Part shown: positions 35,779-49,800 of the stretch, in pieces | Layout of the letters: each line of letters starts with the position of its first letter | Numbering within the stretch: position 1 is the first letter of the stretch | Origin: Pomacea canaliculata | Lineage: Eukaryota; Mollusca; Gastropoda; Architaenioglossa; Ampullariidae | DNA length: 64,000 nt | Direction of reading: 5' to 3' | NCBI RefSeq assembly: GCF_003073045.1 | Contig: NC_037590.1 | Coordinates: forward strand, 7,475,835-7,539,834 | Notes under the pieces: model-generated | Databases searched by the model: none | The model's input: only the letters and a program-made list of their open reading frames with translations | Told to the model about the DNA's origin: nothing | Position numbers and translations under genes: made by a program

Positions 35779-37835
35779 CTATATTTTCGATGTTCTTAGG
35801 CCAGTCTCATTCTTCAGCTGTACAGAAGCCTGGTTTGACTCATTGCTCTGCGCATGTCCATTACTTAACGCATGCGCTTGAAGAACTTCATCCAGAAGTG
35901 GGTTTCCTTTTCTTGGAGGAACAGGAGAGCTGGTTTCCGTGCCGTACAGTTCTAGCATCACTTCCTCTTCATCGAACTCGGTCGGCGCTGGCTCACCATC
36001 GACATTGTTGTCATCAAGCAAGTCGTTATATCTAAAAAAAAAATAAAAACAGGAAGCAGGTATGATGATCATGTAAAGAGATGGAACTGAGAAACATGTG
36101 ATGTGAGACTTAATAATAAGAAAGAAGACAAATAGACAGAATGAGAAAGAAATATAAGAGCATTGAGAAAGAAGAAAAGGGGACGGAGAAGGGCAATGAC
36201 GAGTGGTAGGGAGAGTTGCTAATGAAAATCACGTGGTGCGTGTTAAGCATACTGTTTACTTGAATGTTTAGAGAAAACTTTTTACTGTTTGTTATCTTCA
36301 TTATCGCCAGTCTGCGCAGTCGGCTCCTTGCCATAGACTGGATTGTTCCTGTAAATAACAGACAGAATGACAGTATGAACATAACATGTCTCTCGCGGAT
36401 CTCCATTCTTTCCTAACCCTTATGTAAGAAAGCGAAATTGAAACTGCCTTAGGTTTTTTTTAAAAACAATGGTAAAAATGCCCGCAAAATACCTGTACTA
36501 CATTTCGGTCTTAATATCTGTTTATAATAATTGTCCTTTGATGATTCATTTTTATGATTAATTTGCCGGTTTTCATGAAACAACAAATGAGAATAATAAT
36601 GTTCTTCGACATACCTCACAGTAATAGGGTTCATGTTTAAAAATGTGCTAGATTTTGACATCAATGCTGAAAGGAAAAAATAGAAGAGTTAAGAACATAT
36701 TTCAGTAAAATGAAATATGAAAATACATTATAGTAAAATAAAATAGGAGAATACGCATAAATTAAAGAAACTTATCCATTTCAGTAAAATCCTACATCAT
36801 AACTTATTAACATGAGATATTGTACAAATTATTTATTTTAATAAAAATATAATCGTCCATTTCATTATAGTATTTAATTCAAATAAATTTGAAACAGAAG
36901 ATATTACATCTTAGTAAATCAGTTTCTAAAAATACTTTTCATTTAAACTTCTTGCAATAAAGAACAAACAAAATGTATGCAAACACGATGACATGCTAAT
37001 GAAATGATTTTAGTCACAAACGTATGCCTTCACTATTTCCTTTATCCTCTATTTGATATCATTTGGTCACCAATTCCGAGAAAATTGGATGTCCTGAGTT
37101 CAGATCTCGTTTCAGGCACATTGTTATTTTTCTCTGCATGAGCGGCATCTGTTTACAGGGCTGACTGCTGTCATGATAAAGCATCAGTTGCTAGCTTGAC
37201 GGAGAACACCAACACCTCCATCACTTTTTTTTTTTGACTAATAGATTAAAATGCAATTTATTTTCCTATTTAATGTTTTTGTGTAGGAAACACTGTTTAG
37301 CGAAACTGGCTTTTCACTTACGATCGGCTTCCGTGGTACTCGCCATCAGCTTGCGTTTGAACCTGTGAACAGAAACAATAACTAGGAAAACATACCCGAA
37401 CAATCTTTAACAGCAGTGACAGGATCATACTTGTTCTTGAAAAACCATACCTACAGGTATAGCATGTTTGAGGTGCCTATAAGAAAAACTCTGAGCAAAT
37501 GAGTTTAAAAGAATAATAAAACTGATGAAGCGTTTTTTTAATGTGGCAAAATCACACGAGATATTTTATAAGATATGGGAGTTTACATAACTTTGCGAAA
37601 TTTTTAATGATATAGAAAGACCACAATTAAATTATAAAATACAAAGCTAGGTTGTCTTTGTATAAAACAAACACTCGTTGTAAACAAGTACACTGCACTG
37701 TACTTGCCTGTATATATTCGCTATCATCACGATAAGCGTGACGAGGAAGCCAATGACGAGGACACAGATAATGCCAACAAGAATATATTCCATTCTCGTT
37801 TTGTCGTCTGACTTCATCTCGGCCTCCCTTGCAGT
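35779..37835 (-). CDS. Cadherin A exons 31-35: TM helix and cytoplasmic tail
   Basis: Exons 37708-37835, 37322-37362, 36615-36666, 36286-36348, 35779-36031. Exon 31 encodes YILVGIICVLVIGFLVTLIV, then IANIYRFKRK, a basic stop-transfer. Its donor is CAG|GCAAGT, a GC donor. The tail has MNPITVRNNPVYGKE, an acidic stretch and LYGTETSSPVPPRKG. The small 3' exons invite alternative tails by exon skipping, although that is not shown here. Confidence 0.9.
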
Positions 37836-40800
37836 CTGTCACGAAAATTTTACAAAAATACTGACCAGTCTAATCCAAAGGACAAATTTTGAGAAAAAAA
37901 GCATGTAAATATTTTCAAACACCAAAACTATACACCATCGGAACTGTGTATTATGATGAACTATTTTGAAATATAAAATGATGAAGGACGATGATACTCT
38001 ACCTGTATGGCGAGAGCTTGATATTGATTAAGACCTTGCACCAGATTGGTATTGTGATCGATTTCACTGCAACGATAATTACAACAATTAATTATTTTAG
38101 ATAAAACAGTCCAATCTCCTTTACTTGCCCTTCTATCTTAACCTCCTTCTCCGTTTCTTTCTGTGCAAGCATGTGTGTAGAAACTAGTAACTCAGAGAGG
38201 CAGTCTTTCGCAATCGTGAAAAAATATATTCCCATTAACAGGTAAGGGTAAAGAATGACTTATATGGATTCTATTTATGCATGAGTGTAACATACATAAA
38301 TTTAAGTCCATATTTGCGAGGTGTCGTTTATATCTGCCCTTACTATCCTCAATCTTCTATTTACTAGCTTCTGCAATTCATCTCGAGTGTCGTTAGCCAA
38401 ATTTGTATGTTGATGCTGTTACCATTACTATTAAAATTATTTTCTTTGAGCAATAAACCTTGAAATGAATTTAATTCTTTATGAGCTTGCCATGAAAAAC
38501 AATTATTAATTCACGAGTTATGTCAAGGACGACAACTGCAAAAATACTCACGCTTGCATGGTCGCTGCATCCACCAGGTTGTCGTTCTTGTCCACGGCGT
38601 GCACAAGTAACACAGACCTGTGAACATTATTCACATGTGAACATTCACAGGATCAATGGCATGCGACTGTCAACATTTTGTAACTGCGAACTACCGCCCT
38701 TATCTTCTAAGTGCTTTACTCTGCACAGAGCATGAGTAAACTCAGAATGTTAACAAGTTTTTAGCAATGAAGATGCTGAAGTGCTTACTTGAAGCGATCG
38801 GCATTCCCGTTGGTGTCCACAAAATCTATGATGCCGTCGTCTATGAAGTCAAACTGGGATGTATTTCGCATGAAACTAGCATTGAGAGAAGAAAATAGGA
38901 CAAAGTTTAATAAATTAGCTCTGTCAAAATTTAAATTGGCGCTGTTAGTAATATAAATGACTAATGTATTCGGAGATAAAAATTAGCGAAATAAATAATG
39001 ACAGGTCCTTGTTGGACACGCAGAGACCGCATACATGAATACATTCCCGCCCTCGCAAAGAAAGAGGAAGAAGAAACTGTATTTAAATTTAAGAAATGTA
39101 AGATAATGCTTATCAGAATCATTAAGCTTCATTAGTTTCAAGAGGTACACCCGATGGCACATGTTTGTTTGTATGTGTGCGTGTGTGCGTAGGGGATAAG
39201 AGAAGATGAAAACACGCTACAAACCTGAGTATCTGTGACTTCATATTTCTGATGTCGTCTTTGGAATGAAAAAACGAAATTCGAATAATCTTATCTGTTC
39301 CAACTACGTAGACCTGGAAAATACAACTGACATGACTGAACTCAGTAAGTGAAACAATCGCTTAAAGACCAACCTGAACGGTTTGCTTTTTTTTCAGATA
39401 TCGGTAGATGTAGCCGATATAAAACTAACCTGTAAATTTCTGACTCCATCGGTTAATAAAATATTCGCTACGATTAGCACCTGCGATCAACGAGCACCGT
39501 ACAAGTGTACTACGTCATGTTGGTGTACCATTCACAACATTGCCAGCAGTCAATATATAAGAAATTAATAAAAGGTTCATAGTGGTATGCAGTGCTGGTA
39601 AAGATAGAGAGATTGTGTGTGTGTTTGGAAAAGATTTAACGTGTGACTGATAGAGACATAGAAAAAGACAAAGACACAATTATACCAAAAACTGACTTTG
39701 AGAAGTGTTTCGCTGCTGCCAGCTGAATCATTAACCAAGACTCGCCACTGGAGCAAGCCCTGCATGTCTGCGGAGAACGACCTGTTGGTCTGAAGACTTC
39801 CGTTGACGGTCAGACGCAGTGAACTGTCCAGACCAAACTGTTTCAGGTGTCCAACAGGGTCTATCGGACCCGCGGGGTAGAAGGCGTGCACACGGTTAGG
39901 TTCCAGGTCTGCATCCGTCACTAGGTCCTGGAAATAATTCAAAACACACCAAGAAAATTATTATGTATATCCTAAAACAAACAACTTACTAATCTCGCCA
40001 CAAATTACAATATAATATTTCACTTGTCTCAATGTAAACTAGATAACCTCACTCAGGAGCCTTTCCACGCACTTGTATTCACACGTGATCAGAGTGCATT
40101 ATTAAGTTCTCCTGATAATGAATAATTTTGTTTATATTCCAATATAGGTACTTATTTATCCACAATCGGCTTCTTTTCATACCCCTGTGAATATGATCAC
40201 TGTCTGAAACTGGGATCTTGGTGATTCCAAATGCTAGTGTAGTTATTTACCTGAAGGTTTAAAATCTCTGTCCCGTATTCTGACGTTGCTAGGAAACCAG
40301 CGGAAACAACGGAGCTGGTGAAGATTGGAGGGTTGTCGTTGATATCTTTGACCAGTACACGCACTTTAATGGACGTGTTCTGGGCCTGACAAAAATAAAT
40401 AATTAGCCATAAACAATTGAAGACACTGGTTATACAACTGTTTGTCTACCCGTCTTTGCGTCAGTCGGTTTGTTTCTGACATTCTTTGCTTACCCTCAGA
40501 TACATCCATTGTCTTCCCAACAACAAATAACAGTCCTGGCGAATTGCGAAAAATAACTTATTTTTGTCCTTTTATTTATTTATTTATTTATTTATTTTTT
40601 TTTGCTGCTACTGCAGAAAGGTCTTTCACATGCTGCACAATAAATTCTTGTCCGTCACCTACCTGGGGTGGGTTTCCGCATTCTTGTGAGAAAGGCGTGT
40701 CGTCTGTCGCTGTGATGGTGACCGTGACCTCACTCTGTTTTTCCCGGTCAAGTGGCTTTAGCAACGTGAGTACACCTTCCTGGCGTGAGTTAGCGTTGAC

Positions 40801-43800
40801 ATTAAAATAGTCCCAGAACTCACCGACCTCTAGAACATAAGATTAATCATACATTCAGGGTTTCCAGTTACCGTAGATATAACCAACAACACGCACGCAC
40901 ACACACACACACACAAAGATAAAGTGCTTAAAAGCTCGGGGACAGACCAACAGGTGTTAACTACCTACCAAGCCTGTAGAGGGTCCGTGCATCAATGTCA
41001 GGATCAAAGGCTAAGACGTTGCCCACGGTGACGTTAGACAAGTTCTCGTAAACCTCAAACTGTTTCTCGCTTTCATTGAATTTGGGTGAGTTATCGTTCG
41101 TGTCGTTGATGATGATTGTCACACGTTGTGATTGACTAGTTTGGACGAAGGGAAGCCCTTTGTCTTTGGCGAAGATCCATAGCTAAAAAAAAAACAAAAA
41201 AAAACACGACGACAGGTGTTGGAAAGCAATTAGTCTCTCCACGATTTGTAGAAGTGTCTGATTTTAGTCAAAGAAGCTCATTCAAAATTTGTGTTCGCTG
41301 CTTATATTTTAATGCCTGTACACAAGTACACATATTTATACATATTTAATAACATTATGAAGCATCCGAAAAGAAAACAGTAAATAAAATTGTTTTTCTA
41401 AATGTCTGATAAAAATATAATGAAATCATCTAAAGTCACACACTTTATCCCTAATTCAGTGTTCATAGTCTAGCTCAACTAAGTTTTTTTTAATGATTAT
41501 TCTAATAATGCTACTTCTATCATCCGAGACGGAACAAAGGTCTGTGTATCATATACTAAAATAATATTTTAAGAATAAGACACCTTTTTGAAAGCAGAAT
41601 TGCAAATTCATTACAAACACCCGCATTGCGAGAGAGAAGACCTTCTGACCTCAAACCGAGCCTTGGTCTCGCTGTCGAATGACTTCCCCTGAGCCAAGGT
41701 GAGGTCGCCAGTGTCGACGTCGAGACGAAAGAAAGCCAGGTCGTCGGCACTGGTCAAGGTGTTGTCCAGAAAATACTGAACTTTGCCGTTAGTGTCTTTG
41801 TCTTTATCGTCATCAGTAGCATTGAAAGTGTAGATGGATGACCCGGACCTTACACACTGTAAGAAACAAGAAATGTTGCCACAATGAATCATGAACAGTA
41901 ATATAACACATGAGCAAATGTAAAATTATTTTCTAACAAATATGTTTCAGAAAATAATCAATGGTATTTTATTTTCTGATTTTTAGCTTTATAGCTTAAT
42001 TTTTTTCTGGAATATACCTAGTTTCCACGAAATCCTTTTGCTCGAAAAGCGTGTGACACGTTGTAACCACCCAAATGATATTTATCTGCTGAACAAGCAG
42101 ATTTAAGGATCATACCATACACAAATGGTCAAAGCATCTAAAGGATTCTACCTCAGGCACTGCTGGTACCGGTCCAATGTTCACAAACTGAGGAGCGTTG
42201 AGATTGACATCAATGACTGTGATCGTCACATTGGCTGTCGCATTCAGGGGCGGATCACCGCCATCAGTCACCGTCAGAATGTAAGAGTAGACTTCCGCCA
42301 TTCCTGTAAGATTGCTGTTGACCAGTATACTTCCGGTTGTCTCGTTGACTGTAAACAAGCTGAAGTTCCCCATTGGCGTCAGTTGATAAGTCAGCTCCGA
42401 GTTCTGACCCAAGTCCTGGTCTGTGACTTTTATTTCTGGACTGATGTCGGACACTTTATCTCCCTTCATAGCGGTCTCCACAATCTTACCCACTATGGCT
42501 GTGTTAGATGGATGGAACTCTGGCGCATGGTCATTGACATCCAGAACACGGATTTCAATTTGCTTAGATGTATGGAGGCTGATGCCTGACACTGGGTTGT
42601 CAAAGGCAGTAACACTTAGCATATACACATCCTTTATTTCACGGTCCAGTCCTCCTCCGACTGTTATTTCACCCTGAAAACAAATACAAAACCAAATATG
42701 TCTCTGCCTGTCTCTCTCCATGTGTATATATATAATTATATAAAACGTGGACGTTTTTGAACTATAAAATTTAATGTGAGACGCCATGTAAAGAAGTATG
42801 AAGTAAAGATGTATGAATGTCAAAACTTTAGACTGCGATAATTACCGTTGTTTTGTTGATGATGAAGTCTTGGACGATGTCAGAAAAGACAAACGAGACC
42901 AGACCGTTAACTCCTTCGTCTGCGTCTGTAGCAGTCATGATGCCAACCAGAGTACCCCGGGTAGCATTCTCGTAAACAGAATACCGTGTGGTGGAATTGG
43001 TGAAAACAGGGGCGTTGTCATTGGCGTCCACTACAGTGACACTGACTGTGATGTTTGAGGACAAGGGCGGGGACCCACTGTCCGTGGCCACAAGAGTGAA
43101 ATTCACTAGAGACTGTTCTTCTCTATTCAGTCCCCGACGCAAAGAAATCTTTCCTGGAAAAAAAACTCGCAAAATGCAGCTAAACCACAATTATAATTTC
43201 ACTAAAAAACGATATTTCTGTGACAATGATGTCAAAGATGATCTATGACATTGACGGCAATGAAAGGGGTGGTTGAAGGCGGAAGAGGACGACGATGATG
43301 TCCCTTCATCATTATATTTATTAGACACTCATACACAAATCACGTTTAGTTGACACTAATCAAGTTTAGTAGACACTAATCACGTTTAGTAGACACTTAT
43401 TATGTTGATTAGTCACTAACCTACAATGACAGGGTAAAAAAAAGTGCTTGCTATTACAATGCCACCAAAAGCATTACAGAAGGTGGGAATAAACTTCTAA
43501 TTTACGATTTTTTTCAGACACACAACTCCTTTCAGTGCTAGTGTGCATAAGCTATTGAATTTTTTTTTTATTATGTACAGCTAGTTAATGCATCCAGAGA
43601 AGTTGTAGTGCAGCTGGAGGAAGCCAATGTCTACCTACCAGAAGTCGTTACTTCAAAGTGCGATGTATTGTCTGGAACCAAGAAAATGACAGTCTGGTCC
43701 TTGTCCTTGTCTGTAGCTGTGACAGTGGCGACCTCTGTACCCACAGTTACTGCCTCTGACACAGTGAGCGTTGGATTCCCTTGGATGACAGGGCTGTTGT

Positions 43801-46800
43801 CATTCACGTCCTTAAGAGTGACTTTAACAGTTGCTGAAAATCAAAATAAAAAAAATAAATAAACGCTATTAACCATTTCTTGGACCTCTTTCTATTGCAG
43901 TATAAAGTTAATAAAATGGGGAGCAAAAAATTACGAAATATTATAAAGGTAGATTAAAAACAAAAGAACAAGAGGAATAACGCGTGACTAGATACTAGAC
44001 AGGATTCTGGAAGTGTAGGACAACGGACCGTGGAGTTTATGTACGTTTAAAAAATAATCATCTGGTGCCCAGAAGTGGAAATGTTTTCAATTAAAAGAAA
44101 TGGAAATTAACATTTAAAATAAAAACTTGTGAAATAACAAAAGGTTTGACAGCTTTCCCATCCTCGCTCTTCTTTCTGCTTTAACGAGGCGTCGCTGAGA
44201 TCGGTACTCAAAACAGAAGAATGTAGAGTTAATGGCGCTCATCATACCACAGTCAGCTTGGCAAAAGATCCCCATTGTGAAGCAAAACTAAATCCTAAAC
44301 AGTTGCATCGTCCTCACCAACAGCAGTCTGGGGCAGGTTTATCTGGGCCTTGATATCAGTCACCATGATGCTGAGAACAATAAGGTCCGCAGTTTCTCTG
44401 TCACAGGTGGAGTTGACATAAACAGCACCAGTCGTGGAGTTGACAGCAAACCAGTCCTGCGACGATTACCAATTGTTTATTTATGTCTAAAACACACTGT
44501 GTAGGCCGAATTTTTCTTAATTTTTTTCTTATCAAATATTTGTAATCCTTTTACCTTTTTACAGGAACAATTACCCCTCGTTTAAAGAAATTATTACAGC
44601 TGTACAAAGGAGCACATAATGGAGAAAGGGAGGAATAAGAAGCAATGCTAGAAAGTATGACTTACCCACACTTCTCTGTTGTTGACATGGAGAAGGCGGT
44701 CATTGAAGGCTTGTGTTTCATTCTTCAGAAGTTCATAGGTCAGCAGGTGATCTGTGTCGGGGTCTGTGGCAGTCATGACAAGGACCGTGTCGCCCACCGT
44801 GGAATTCTCCGCAACTTTTCGCTCCCCCTGCGCTGCTCCGAACATCGGAGGTTCATCGTTGATGTCGAGGAGGAAGACAGAGACGGTGGCGCTGCTTGAT
44901 CTGGGGGGATCACCCCTGTCCAGGACGAGAACAGACAGTTGGAAGTTATCTTCCTTTTCTCGGTCAAGCTTCGCTCCTGGGCCTACTGTTACTAACCCCG
45001 AGGTGCTGTTTACTCGGAAATTGTCGAAACCTCCGGAGTCCAGGACGAAGAAAATGATGTTGTTTGGTGCGCTGGTGTCATTGTCAGAGGCTGTAAGCTT
45101 GATGACACTTTCACCTGTAAGAATATGATCACATGACTACAGACACACATAAAAGTGGATGAAATATGTTCCAAAGTGGTTAATTTGAGATTTACATTAA
45201 AGATTTTTTTAAGAAAACATATTCCAAAACATATAAAACATGTTTCAGCAATATGACTCATCTTAGATAAATTAGTACAAAAATGAAGCTGTATACTAAT
45301 TTTATTTTTGTAAAAGTATCATTAATCAAATAACAAAAACAATTTATAGAATTTTTACACAGTTTATTTTATTTTTAATTTTAAACAAATGATACCTTTA
45401 AAATATGTTTGAGAAAATTCATAAACATATTATTTATAAAAGCAAAATAATATGAAACCTTGAGTGCTGTTTTCAGGAATACTTGCGTTGTATGATAATT
45501 TGTCAAAGTTTGGAGCATTGTCATTTTTGTCCTGCACATTTAACAACAACGTTTTAAATAATTTTAAAATCAAGGAAATAACAAAGTCAGAAAGCTGCTG
45601 CTTTTTAAATTATATTTATTCAACGTGATATCTAGATTTCTCTTTTAAAAAAAGATTGTTTATTTGCCCACATACGCTTTATAAACCTCGTCAAACACAA
45701 ACACACTCATACATATACACCACATGATTCTAAAACTGTATTAATTAATAATCAAGTAAATTTTTGAAATACAAAACAGCAGCGAGAAGCCTTTGCAAGA
45801 GCATAAATATATAATAATAAATGAAAAGTCTGCTATCTTCTTTGAGTGCTGAACAAATGATGATGATGACGACGACGACGACGAAGATGATGATGATCTA
45901 TGCTCAGCTGTCGCTTACAAAGAAAAATGTAAAAGAGAAGTAGGAAGTTACTAGTCATCAATCTTACTAGAAGTGTGATGGTAACATCTACTGTCGAGCT
46001 CAGGGGTACAGTTCCTTGATCTCTGGCCTCCACTGTCAGAGTTAAGGTTTCTGAGCTTCTGCCTCTGGTTGACATGGCATCGAAGTCCAGTGACATCTTG
46101 ACTACAAGGTCCCCAGTCAGAGGGTTGATTTCAAAGTGACCGACAAGTCCAGGGGGAGTGGTAGATGGTAGAAGACTGTAGGTGATGTTGCTGTTCGGCG
46201 TCCCTTGCTCATCTTCGTCTGTTGCCTATGGCAGCAAAGAACACACCACCATAAGTTCATCTTGAATGTGAAGTGGGAGCCATTTCTATACATATGTGAT
46301 GAGAATAAATGTAAACAAATAAAGCCCTTAGTAAAGACGAGTAAACAGAATGCAGTCTTACCTCAAGACGCAGAGGTCTGGTAAAATTCTTTTCACCCTC
46401 TGGTAAGATGGCTTCGTACTGATTTCTTCTAAAAACAGGTGGGTTATCGTTTACATCGCTGATAGAGATCGTTAGTGACGTCACGTTGAGAAGTCCTCCG
46501 CCATCTTGAGCTTGTACGAGCAAAATGTAACTGGCAGTCGTCTCGCGGTCTGTTGTGTTTGAAGCCACCGTCACGTTGCCACTGTGCGAATCGATGTCAA
46601 ATCTGTGGTAATTACAAAAACAAAAATTATACACGTTGGTTACATTTTGAAAAATAAAAAAGATGTATGCCTACCCTTTAACATTTCCGTTTCGAAAGAG
46701 TTCAAGTCTCTAACACGAAGATAGTCATCGTGATGACTACGATTCGATAATTTTATATAATGATGACAAGTAAACTGATAACTGAACAAAATTGGGTAAA

Positions 46801-49800
46801 ATGTTAGAAGCAGACAAACTATAATAGACTAAAAACTTTAACTAAACAAACGTCACATACTTACATCCCTCCATCATTCTGAAGTGAGTATGTGATCTTC
46901 TCGTCACTTCCTCCCAAATCTTTGTCAAAGGCCTTCGATTAGATAGGATACACACACTGAATAAGTTATTTGCTTTTATTAATTTCAGCACATTAGCTTG
47001 CTTAGAGTGGCAGCTGTATAAGAAAGATGAACTAAAGAATCTATTTTAAGTTGTTATTTATTATCAAGTCAGGAAATAATGCTAATTAAATGAGGATATA
47101 AAAGGAGACATTGCGTTTACAGTAAATATAATTTTAAATAAAAAAATATTTGCCAAAATTTTGTCCGTGTATTCTTCCAAACAACACGAAGAAAGCCTTA
47201 CATATGTAACAGTTCAGCTGCGTAAATATTGCTGAAATTCAGTGTCGATAAACTAACCTGAAAATGAAAAACCTGGTATCCGGGTGGACTTCCCTCGGGT
47301 ACAGACGCTCTGATGTCCGTTTCGTTAAATTCCGGAGCGAACTCGTTGACGTGCTCGATGTTGACTGTCACCGTGGCAGACGCCGACAACGCCGTGCCGT
47401 TAATTGGAGTGTCCCTCGCCAAGATCTGAAAGAGTCCGTCAATTACAAAGTTTTATGCTACAAAAAACTCACTGTAAATAAACATAAAATAAAGTTTAAA
47501 TTTCTTGTAAAACGAGAACTTCTGAGATGATGGATGTCTTTTGCTAAAGAACCGCTTCAATAGGATCTTTGCTTTTCTCAAAGCTACACAACAAACAATA
47601 TTTTAAAGGAACAGCTCTTTATATTCTTACAATAACTGAATACCTTCTTTCAAGAAATTTATATGCAGGAGGTATATATGTAATTACTTCAAAAAAGAGT
47701 TGTTTAGATTCTTCGTAGTTGAGTTTTGAGTTGTTTTTGACCCGAATGAAGACCGATCCTGTATCCTGGAAGCTGCTCTGCTCCAGTTCAAACGTGTCGG
47801 TCATGTTGATGAGAAATATCTTTATGGCGCTGTTGTCACCCTGATAAAAGATAATCATAGATGCTGATTAAGCAAAACAGTTGATAAACTGGTTTAAATA
47901 AATCGTGATTTCAATGGAAAATAAATTGAAATAACATATGCTTGACATGTATTTCAAGAAATTTACAATGTTGCTGTCGAATGAATCTCAAGTCTATAGC
48001 GCACTTTAGAAAAGGTATAGAAAGCATTCAGTACTCAGTTTAGCTCATCATTTTTAAATATGCTTAACTTAGTTTATATAAGAACTCTTTTGAAATTCCT
48101 AAACGACTGGCAGAGATAAGTCAGAATCAAATGTCCTAAAGTTAAAATGGACTACATGTTTCTAAAAGCATTTCATTATGATTTGTCCTTCCACCTGTGC
48201 TTCTCAATGACAGTTTTGGGTTTAAGCACGTGTGTTCTCTATACGAACCCGATCCTTGTCTGACACTGTGATCTGTGCACTACCATTTAGGGTCAGTGGT
48301 ACCCCGGGTGGCGAATTTTCTCTGATCGTCGCGGTATAGGAAGTGTTGGAGAACGTGGGAGGGTTGTTGTTGACGTCACGTATGGTGATGGTCACAGTCG
48401 CCGTGGCTGTCACATTCCCCATTTGGGGAGGATGTTTGTTAACTTCAGTGGCCTGAGACAGTAACAAAAGTTTCTTCATGTCATCTTTCCTTCATACGTT
48501 TTTTTTTATCCTTTTAGTCATTTAATTTTTTCTATGATGTTTACCAGGATACTTGTTACTAAAACATTTCAATTTAACGATTTTTTATTACTGTAATATT
48601 TCTGTATGTTTTCTTGACGGGAGAATGTTAGGTTAACCGCTGTCTCAAACTATTTAGGAAGTAGCTTCTAGTGCCTGGGATATCTTTAAACAGAATTACG
48701 CTCAAATGAACAATTAGTTGCTCTTTTAAGAAAGAAAATTACACATGTTGTGAGTGCGATGCAGAAGAAACCTTCCACTTTTCTTAATAACAGCCCGGAA
48801 GGTGTTTCGGTGACAATATCTTCTGTTTTTTATTTCGTGGTCGCAGTACTTTATTACACAGTATACAATCAGGCATTTTTTATAATACGTTTTTGATTGG
48901 ATACGGCATCTACAATATTTTTGTTTGTCTCACCACACGATATCACCTGTATATTTTTACCTGCACGATGACGTTACATACTCCATTTGTGTTCTTTAGT
49001 GTCGACATATCTCGATCGAGAGCTTTACTTCCAACAGAAAGGGTTCCAGCGCTGTTCATTTGAAATAAACCTACACATAGGTCTGGAACAGAGACGATTA
49101 ACATTAGTACTGAAAAAATAAACAACTTTAGGATCGGTTACATTTATCAACAGCTCAAAGTCGAAATAGAAAAAATGGGGATGCCTTACAGTGGCGCTTT
49201 TGAGTGTTGTATTTGTAATTAGCGACATAAAATCCAGTCACTTGAGCAAATAATATTAACCTTTTGGTGAGAATAATAATTTGATTACCACTTAACCGTC
49301 TAACTTTTGTGACCATCTTGCAATCTCTTGAAGTTGTTTTGAAACTTTAAAACTCATACATTTAGTTCAACTATTTAAATGTTTTAAAATTGTGAAACAT
49401 TTTCTAAATTTGTAGAAATAACACATCATATAAGTTGTGATTTTACCTTGACTGATGTTATATGTGAGAGGGTTGGACACATTGAGGCCTCTGTCTCCAT
49501 CCTGGGCTACAACAGTGAGTATGGTAGTGTTCTGAGGAAAACATACAAGCGAAAAATAGGCAATGTAACTTCAAATAGATTGACAAAGGAAGTAGGAACA
49601 TACGAAAATATTAGCTTTACGCATTTTTTGATGGATTATACTTTTTTAAAGATTTTTTTTATTTTACTACGCCATTTTAATGTTTATTTTATTAATATTT
49701 CTAGATATGTTACCAGAACCGACTTTTGAAGACACTAAAACACATTATTCTTCTTACAGATTCCAACAATTCTCAGTAAGTGGATGTAAGTTTACCACTT

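Noticed and set aside
42125-42589. A 154-codon plus-strand frame.
   Set aside because: It is antisense to exon 21 of cadherin A, whose minus-strand product has clear cadherin motifs.
45833-46096. Extension of cadherin exon 15 into an Arg/His-rich C terminus.
   Set aside because: This is read-through into intron 15 and its GAT/GAC repeat. The donor at 45968 joins exon 16 in phase.
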